Positions 7,382 to 11,932 of a DNA stretch of 11,932 bases are shown piece after piece. The DNA lies in contig CAYLNM010000133.1 of NCBI GenBank assembly GCA_964385045.1, forward strand, positions 1 through 11,932. Reading direction: 5' to 3'. The notes beneath the pieces were generated by a model. It worked only from the letters and a program-made list of their open reading frames with translations. It searched no databases and was not told where the DNA came from. The stretch comes from CAYLNM01 sp964385045. GTDB lineage: Bacteria > Planctomycetota > Phycisphaerae > Phycisphaerales > SM1A02. Both the position numbers and the translations under genes were made by a program. Every line of letters begins with the position of its first letter. Position 1 is the first letter of the stretch.

Positions 7382-7388
7382 CGCCGCC

Positions 7389-7931
7389 ATGAGCACCACC
7401 GTCGATCGTGAGACGCTCGCGGCCCGCATCGCCGACGCCTCGCTGCTCCGCGGAACCTTCACCCTGCGGAGCGGCCGGACGAGCTCCTGGTACCTCGACA
7501 AGTACCGCTTCTCGACCCGGCCCGAGATCCTGCGCGAGCTGGGGACGATGTTCGCCGAGCGGATCCCGGCCGGCACCACGCGGCTCGCAGGGGCGGAGCT
7601 CGGCGGGATCCCGCTCGTGACCGCCGCGTCCCTCGCCTCGGGCCTGCCGACGATCTTCATCCGCAACGCGAGGAAGGACTACGGCACCGCGAAGCAGCTC
7701 GAGGGGATCCTCGAGTCCGGCGACTCGGTCCTGCTGCTCGAGGACGTGGCGACCACCGGCGGGCAGGTGCTCGAGGCCGCCCGGGTGATCGAGGCCGAGG
7801 GCGCGACCATCGCGGGCATCGTGGCCGTCATCGATCGCGGCGAGGGAGCCCGGGCGAACGTCGAGGATGCCGGGTACGCCTTCGACGCCCTGTTCACCGC
7901 GGCCGACCTCGGCATCACGGCCGACGACTGA
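7389..7931 (+). CDS. pyrE: Orotate phosphoribosyltransferase
   Basis: 180 residues, close to the usual length for this enzyme. It joins orotate to PRPP to make orotidine 5'-monophosphate in de novo pyrimidine synthesis, in the cytoplasm, usually as a dimer. Visible signatures are FTLRSGRTSSWYLDKY (residues 24-39, substrate region), AGAELGGIPL, the mobile-loop segment IRNARKDYGTAKQLEG (from residue 91) and the PRPP-binding loop VLLLEDVATTGG (114-125, with acidic pair E118/D119). The ATG at 7389 is chosen because upstream in-frame translation is Gly/Arg/Pro-rich and unlike the family. In the mobile loop, N93 stands where most members have Lys (R-K-x-x-K against R-N-A-R-K here). No other pyrimidine gene is nearby. 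It is divergent from the GH57 gene, and its last 17 bases overlap the 3' end of the membrane-protein gene on the other strand. Confidence 0.95.
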   Translation: MSTTVDRETLAARIADASLLRGTFTLRSGRTSSWYLDKYRFSTRPEILRELGTMFAERIPAGTTRLAGAELGGIPLVTAASLASGLPTIFIRNARKDYGTAKQLEGILESGDSVLLLEDVATTGGQVLEAARVIEAEGATIAGIVAVIDRGEGARANVEDAGYAFDALFTAADLGITADD

Positions 7932-9081
7932 CCGGCGGGTCGTCGGCGGCACGCGCCGGGGGCGGAGCCGGAGCCGGCGTCGGATCGTCGCGGCCGCCGC
8001 CGCCGCCGTCGAAGTCGTGGTCGCGATCGCCGCCGTCGCGATCGCCGCCGTCGCGGTCGCCGCCGCCGAAGTCGTGGTCGCGGTCGCCGCCGTGACCGCT
8101 GCCGTCGCCGTCGCCGTCGCCGTCGCGCGCCGGGGCGGATCCCGCGCCCGCCCGCGCCGTCCGCCCGCTCCGCCGTCCGAGCCACCACAGTGCCGGGCCC
8201 CCGACGATCCCGGCCGCGAGCAGCTCCGCCCCGCGGGCGACGAGGTCGGCGGTCACCGCGAGCTCCATCGGGACGCCGGCGAGGGCCGGGGCGAGCAGCC
8301 CGGTGGCCCACTCGCGGAGGCCGAGGCCGTTGCTGGTGAACGGCACCATCGTCACGACCACCGCCACCGCGGCGAGGGCCAGGGCGGCGGCCGGGTCGAT
8401 GGGCGCACCGACGAGGGTGAAGGCCGCCCACGCCCGGGCCGCGATGCAGCCGACCTCGGCCAGCCGCACGAGGGCGGCGGCCGGCCACGGGCGGAGCCGC
8501 GGGGCGGCGACGGCGAGGATCGCGAGCCCCGCCGCCGCCGCCGCGAGCCCGCCCGCGAGCACCGCGGCCTCGCCGCGCCCGGCCCACGCGAGCCCCGCCA
8601 CCGCGGCCGCGGCCAGCCCGCTCAGGGCCAGCGCCCGCACCATGACCCCGATCGACGTGCGCACCGGGATCGCGTTGACCGCCCGGTGGTAGGCCACGCG
8701 GCCGGCGAGTCCCGGCCGCAGCGGCAGGTAGTTCAGCAGCGTCGCCCCCGCCATCACCGCCTGCATCTCGAGGCGACCGACGCGGCCGTGCCGCGCGTAG
8801 AGCAGGTGGAAGAACGTCCCGGTGAGCGCGAGATTCACCAGGACGGCGGCCACGAGGACGACCACCGCCACCGGATCGGGATCGCGGAGGGCCGCCGCCG
8901 CTCCCCCGAGCCGGTCCCGCGCCGCCACCACGAAGCCGATCGCCCCCGCGAGCAGCAGGAGCCCGGTGACGGCCGCCACCCGGCGGCGGGTCGCGGGCGC
9001 CTCCGCGCGGGGCGGACCGCCGGACGGCGCGTCCCGACCGCCCCCCCCGTCGCCGCCCGGCAGCGCCCCCTGCCGGCTCAC
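7915..9081 (-). CDS. Multi-pass membrane protein, lysylphosphatidylglycerol synthase TM-like (YbhN/PF03706 type), with Asp/Gly-rich tail
   Basis: 388 residues from GTG at 9081, which overlaps the stop of the upstream gene as GTGA. After a short basic N-terminus, hydrophobic segments follow from about residue 38 (VAAVTGLLLLAGAIGFVVAA) through VAVVVLVAAVLVNLALTGTFF, several Ala-rich helices, and a final pair ending ELLAAGIVGGPALWWLG. NYLPLRPGLAGRVAYHRAV and TMVPFTSNGLGLREWATG match the two conserved loops of the UPF0104/LPG_synthase_TM family (usually GxxxGR and P-x-x-x-x-GxGxRE). The catalytic C-terminal domain of MprF is absent, so this is the flippase-like membrane half only, perhaps moving a lipid or lipid-linked compound. 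The last 70 residues are cytoplasmic or periplasmic low complexity, with GGDRD repeats and two DRDHDF motifs. Substrate is unknown. Family assignment is good, function open. Confidence 0.82.
   Translation of the reverse strand: MSRQGALPGGDGGGGRDAPSGGPPRAEAPATRRRVAAVTGLLLLAGAIGFVVAARDRLGGAAAALRDPDPVAVVVLVAAVLVNLALTGTFFHLLYARHGRVGRLEMQAVMAGATLLNYLPLRPGLAGRVAYHRAVNAIPVRTSIGVMVRALALSGLAAAAVAGLAWAGRGEAAVLAGGLAAAAAGLAILAVAAPRLRPWPAAALVRLAEVGCIAARAWAAFTLVGAPIDPAAALALAAVAVVVTMVPFTSNGLGLREWATGLLAPALAGVPMELAVTADLVARGAELLAAGIVGGPALWWLGRRSGRTARAGAGSAPARDGDGDGDGSGHGGDRDHDFGGGDRDGGDRDGGDRDHDFDGGGGGRDDPTPAPAPPPARAADDPPVSRRP
8020..8091 (-). repeat. 15-bp tandem repeat encoding GGDRD units
   Basis: On the + strand the unit GTCGCG(A/G)TCGCCGCC occurs three times in a row (8020-8034, 8035-8049, 8050-8064) and again at 8077-8091. 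A longer 24-base near-copy occurs at 8011-8034 and 8068-8091, 57 bases apart with one difference. On the coding (-) strand this gives GGDRD repeats bounded by two DRDHDF motifs, about residues 331-357 of the membrane protein. The near-perfect DNA identity suggests recent expansion by slippage or unequal crossover. Confidence 0.85.
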
Positions 9082-11813
9082 CGTCCGATGTCCGCACCCC
9101 GCAGTCGCTGATCCACGGCCAGGGCGAGCGTCCGGAGCCGCTCGTCGTCCGACTCGAGGGACGCGAGGAGCACCGGATCGTCCACCGTGCCCACCATGGT
9201 GATCAGCCAGACCGCCCGGACCAGGATCTCGTCCGACGCCTCGACCAGCTCCCGCACCCGGCCGTAGCTCCGGCCGGTCGGCGACGTCGCGAGGATCCAC
9301 GCCTGCGCCACGGGGGCGAGCTCCGGGAACGCCTCGACGATCGCCGACCCCGCCGCCGTGCGCAGGCGACGCTCGGCCTCCGACTCGGCGTCGATGGGCG
9401 GGGTCAGGGCGAAGCGGTTGACGAGGCCGAGGACGGGCATCATGGCCCGGCCGTCCCCCGCCCCCGCGATCGACCGGATCAGCGCCGGGATGTCCGGCGA
9501 TTGCACGCCGCCGCCGCCGCCGCGCCGCGGGCGGACGTCGACGCCGTCGATCCGCACGAGCTCGGTCCGGGAGTCCGCGCCGAGCGGCCGGGGCAGGAAG
9601 CTGCGACGGTCGCGGGACTGCCGCAGGTCGTGGTTGAGGTATGCGCCGACGCGAACCAGCGATCCCGTCACCGCCGCGTCATGCAGCCGACCGCCGATCG
9701 GATGCCGCCGGAGGTCCACCGTGACCCGCAGGCGCTCGCGCGACTCCAGTCGAAGCCGGCGGTGCAGATCGACGATGATCATCGGCGGGTCGGGAGCCCC
9801 GGCGACGCTGGTCAGCTGCGGCTCCAGCAGGACCGACGGCACGATCGGGCCCCGCGGGTCGAGGGCCAGCGGCACCGGTCCATTGTTGACCAGCTCGATG
9901 TCGAGCAGGATGGGATCGAAGGGCCCGAACGTGCGCGAGCGGAAGTCGGCCCGCAGACGCAGGCCGGCGGCGGGGCTCCACGACAGCCCGTCGAGGGCGG
10001 AGGGGATGGTCGACACCAGTCCCGCGAGCCTCGCCGCGACGGCGGACTGGCCGAGCCGCTCCCCGTGGACGATCGCGAGGCGGCGGTGGGCCCAGACGCC
10101 GGGGAGCGTGCCGCGGGCGGCCACGGCCACGCCCCGCAATTCGACACGGGCCGCGGCCTCGTCGCCCGACTCCTCGAGCGCCAGGGCGAGTCCGAGCCGG
10201 GCGAGCGGATCGCGCTCGGCCACCGGCCGCAGCGTGGCGATCGCACCCTCCACGTCCCCTTCCCGCAGCTGGATCCAGCCCTCGAAGCGGGCCTCGGCGT
10301 CCTCGGTGAGGCTGCCGCCCCCAAGCTCCTTCGCCTCCTCGAGTCGCTGCCGCGCCGTGGCGGGATCCTCGAAGAGCGTCACCGCGGCCCACGCATGGTC
10401 GAGCCGGCTGCTGGCCGAGAGCAGCCCGGTGCCGTCCTCCTCGTCCGCCGCCTCGACGGTGCGGGCGTACCGGTCGTCGAGCTCGGCCCGAAGCGATGCC
10501 ACCACCTCCGCGTGCATCTCGCCGGGCGAACGTGGTCGCGGGCCCTCGCCCGGAGCCTCGGCGGGCTCGCCGGCCGCGGCCCGGGCCTCGGCGCGGGCCC
10601 CGGCCGCCCGCGCCTCGTCCACGCGGCCCATGCGCCGTGCCGCCGGCCGGTCGAGCATCACCGACGGTCCCTCGAGGTCGATGATCGCGAGGCGGACCAT
10701 GGCCGGCCCGATGCTCAGCGGCGCCCGGTCCGGCAGCGGCTCGAGGTCGAAGGTCGAGCCGGGCTCGATCTCCTCCATCCGCCGGCGGCGCTCCCGCTCG
10801 GTCTCGAGCACGTCCTGCTTGAAGCGCTCGCGATCCTCGAGCACCCGGATCGCCCCGTCGACGTCGCCCGAGGCCCACATCGCGAGGGACTGGTCGGCGA
10901 TGAGGTCCTCCGCCACGTCGGTGCGGTAGGCCGCGCCGCCCGAGAGGACCCGGACCGCGACCGCGTACACGCGGGACGCCGCGTCGTAGGCCCCCTCGCG
11001 CATCAGCAGGCGGGCGAGGCTCTCCATCACCACCGCGTCGGTGGGGTCGGCCATGAGCAGGTTGACGAGCAGCTCCGCCTCGTCCACCGAGTCCTGGACG
11101 TTCGCGTTGAAGAACTGCAGCGCGGTGCGGGCGGCGGCAACGTGCGACGGATCGAGCTCGAGGGCATCGAGCAGGGCGGCGGCGAAGCCGTCGAGGTCGC
11201 CGGCCCGCTGGCGGAGCAGGGCGAGCTCGAAGGCGACGCGGGAGGCGATCGGCGCGGCGAGCCGGCCGTCGGCGGCGGCCTCGAGCAGGAACTCGAGAAA
11301 CGCGCTGCGGTCCTCGATCGTCTGACCGCGCTCGTCCATCGCCGCCTGGAGGCGGGCGAGCTGCACCACCTGGTCCGCGGGGGCGAGTCGCCCGAGCTCG
11401 CCGAGCGCCCGGCGGGCGACCTCGGGCTCCTCGGCGATCCGGGCCGCCGCGAGCAGCTGCCGCCAGTTGTCGGGATCCTCCGGGGCGAGCTCCGCCGCGA
11501 GCTGCGACAGGACCACCGCGGAGCGGATCCCGTCGGGCGTCGGGGCGGGGTTGGCGACGACGGTGCGGGCGAGTCGGGCGAGCTCGACCGCGAGCCGCCG
11601 CTCGGGCGTGGGCTCGACGTCAGCGGACGCGGCGGGCTGGGCGGCGGCGGCGGCCGTGGCCGCGGCCACGGCGAACGTGGCCGACGCGGGAGCCGCGGGG
11701 GGCGCGGGGGGCGCGGGGGGCGCGGCGGACGCGGCGCCGAGCGGTCCAGGGAGCGCGAGGGAGCCGAGCACGGCGAGCAGGAGGATCGGGAGGAAGCGGG
11801 CACGGGACGGCAT
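9078..11813 (-). CDS. Large secreted helical-repeat (TPR-like) protein with internal beta domain, unknown function
   Basis: 911 residues from ATG at 11813. The N-terminus is a signal peptide (RARFLPILLLAVLGSLALPGPLGAAS), cleaved near residue 26-30, followed by a Pro/Ala stretch to about residue 66. Helix pairs spaced like tetratricopeptide repeats run from about 70 to 350 (AVVLSQLAAELAPEDPDNWRQ, ALLDALELDPSHVAAARTAL, LARLLMREGAYDAASRVYAV) and again about 460-590 (WIQLREGDVEGAIATLRPVAERDPLARLG). A charged Ala/Glu/Arg linker separates them. Residues about 610-740 look like a beta-sandwich (DPILLDIELVNNGPVPLAL, RERLRVTVDLRRHPIGG). The C-terminal 120 residues are helical and HEAT-like (ILVRAVWLITMVGTVDDPVLLASLESDDERLRTLALAVDQRLRG). 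A role as a periplasmic or surface scaffold is plausible. It is followed, with a GTGA overlap, by the membrane protein, implying co-translation. I do not recognise a named family for the whole protein. Confidence 0.85.
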   Translation of the reverse strand: MPSRARFLPILLLAVLGSLALPGPLGAASAAPPAPPAPPAAPASATFAVAAATAAAAAQPAASADVEPTPERRLAVELARLARTVVANPAPTPDGIRSAVVLSQLAAELAPEDPDNWRQLLAAARIAEEPEVARRALGELGRLAPADQVVQLARLQAAMDERGQTIEDRSAFLEFLLEAAADGRLAAPIASRVAFELALLRQRAGDLDGFAAALLDALELDPSHVAAARTALQFFNANVQDSVDEAELLVNLLMADPTDAVVMESLARLLMREGAYDAASRVYAVAVRVLSGGAAYRTDVAEDLIADQSLAMWASGDVDGAIRVLEDRERFKQDVLETERERRRRMEEIEPGSTFDLEPLPDRAPLSIGPAMVRLAIIDLEGPSVMLDRPAARRMGRVDEARAAGARAEARAAAGEPAEAPGEGPRPRSPGEMHAEVVASLRAELDDRYARTVEAADEEDGTGLLSASSRLDHAWAAVTLFEDPATARQRLEEAKELGGGSLTEDAEARFEGWIQLREGDVEGAIATLRPVAERDPLARLGLALALEESGDEAAARVELRGVAVAARGTLPGVWAHRRLAIVHGERLGQSAVAARLAGLVSTIPSALDGLSWSPAAGLRLRADFRSRTFGPFDPILLDIELVNNGPVPLALDPRGPIVPSVLLEPQLTSVAGAPDPPMIIVDLHRRLRLESRERLRVTVDLRRHPIGGRLHDAAVTGSLVRVGAYLNHDLRQSRDRRSFLPRPLGADSRTELVRIDGVDVRPRRGGGGGVQSPDIPALIRSIAGAGDGRAMMPVLGLVNRFALTPPIDAESEAERRLRTAAGSAIVEAFPELAPVAQAWILATSPTGRSYGRVRELVEASDEILVRAVWLITMVGTVDDPVLLASLESDDERLRTLALAVDQRLRGADIGR
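11692..11727 (-). repeat. 9-bp tandem repeat encoding a Pro-Pro-Ala linker
   Basis: About four copies of a G(G/C)CGCGGGG unit (+ strand) lie head to tail. On the coding strand they give the PPAPPAPPA linker just after the signal peptide of the secreted repeat protein. Frame is kept whatever the copy number. Confidence 0.7.
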
Positions 11814-11932
11814 CGGTCGGTTCCGGACGGAGGTGGTCCGCGGGGGGCCGAGCGTTCGGCCGCCGGCGGGCGGAGCGGGGGACAGGGCGACGGGCGACGT
11901 GATCCTCCAACGAGTGTGTCGTTGCTCATCGT
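11814..11932 (-). promoter_or_regulatory. Upstream region of the secreted repeat-protein gene
   Basis: These 119 bases before the ATG at 11813 hold the expected promoter but no clear -10/-35 pair. The start is preceded only by a weak GGAA at about 8-11 nt. Unlike GH57 and pyrE there is no TAnnnT hexamer near the ATG. A full GGAGG on the - strand (11908-11904) is about 90 bases from the ATG, and no start codon follows it at normal distance. Confidence 0.35.
11908..11924. repeat. Inverted repeat CAACGA-GTGTG-TCGTTG
   Basis: Perfect 6-bp arms with a 5-base loop, in the least G+C-rich part of the window edge. On the - strand it directly precedes and touches the GGAGG sequence. It may be an operator upstream of the secreted-protein gene, a leader hairpin masking GGAGG, or the end of a neighbouring gene outside the window. 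There is no T-run to support a rho-independent terminator. Confidence 0.4.

Noticed and set aside
5727..7952. Open reading frame of 741 codons on the - strand across the GH57 and pyrE region
   Set aside because: It runs through two well-identified genes in other frames, and its Arg/Pro-rich translation resembles no protein.
8020..8091. Possible CRISPR-like repeats
   Set aside because: Units are 15 bp, contiguous and in frame with a protein; there are no unique spacers of even length.
7867..9111. + strand frame opposite the membrane protein
   Set aside because: Low-complexity Arg/Gly/His reading; the - strand has real membrane helices and UPF0104 motifs.
9358..10929. Ser/Arg-rich + strand frame opposite the secreted repeat protein
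   Set aside because: Nearly all Ser, Arg, Ala and Pro with no motifs; antisense shadow of the helical-repeat gene.
11027..11929. - strand frame starting with MSNDTLVGGS near the window edge
   Set aside because: After the first ten residues it becomes Pro/Arg/Ser-rich and overlaps the signal peptide and TPR gene in another frame.

Overview
The window is about 12 kb of extremely G+C-rich bacterial DNA. It has dense coding, strong G/C bias at third codon positions, several GTG starts and few clear Shine-Dalgarno sites. Composition plus large secreted, Ala/Pro-rich proteins that match no family I know suggest a high-GC environmental bacterium. Planctomycetota of the Phycisphaerae type is my best guess, but this is inference; no rRNA, ribosomal protein or other lineage marker is present. 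I see no tRNA, rRNA, CRISPR array, transposase or phage gene.

Left part (1-5899, + strand). The 3' part of an unrecognised gene (stop at 1436-1438) enters from outside the window. It has a long disordered Ala/Gly/Pro-rich region and a C-terminal beta-rich domain. A 265-base gap follows; it holds an exact 35-bp direct repeat whose first copy contains the stop codon of that gene. Next come a lipoprotein resembling ABC-type substrate-binding proteins (1704-2780) and a 1040-residue hybrid sensor kinase (2777-5899; TM, CHASE-like sensor, TM, coiled coil, PAS, PAS, HisKA, HATPase, REC). They overlap by the tetranucleotide GTGA. No permease or ATPase is present, so the binding protein most likely serves as a ligand-presenting partner of the kinase rather than in transport.

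Middle part (5915-7931). A compact GH57 glycosidase (- strand) and pyrE, orotate phosphoribosyltransferase (+ strand), diverge from a 235-base, almost A/T-free region. Each start codon is preceded by nearly the same sequence, with a TACCAT hexamer 7-8 nt before the ATG and no Shine-Dalgarno. This is the geometry expected of leaderless transcripts.

Right part (7915-11932, - strand). A large secreted helical-repeat protein (9078-11813) overlaps, again by GTGA, a multi-pass membrane protein of the lysylphosphatidylglycerol-synthase-TM/YbhN type (7915-9081). The latter's Asp/Gly/His repeat tail ends inside the 3' end of pyrE. The two probably form a co-translated envelope pair of unknown function. 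Convergent ends are very tight: 15 bases between kinase and GH57, and a 17-base overlap between pyrE and the membrane protein.
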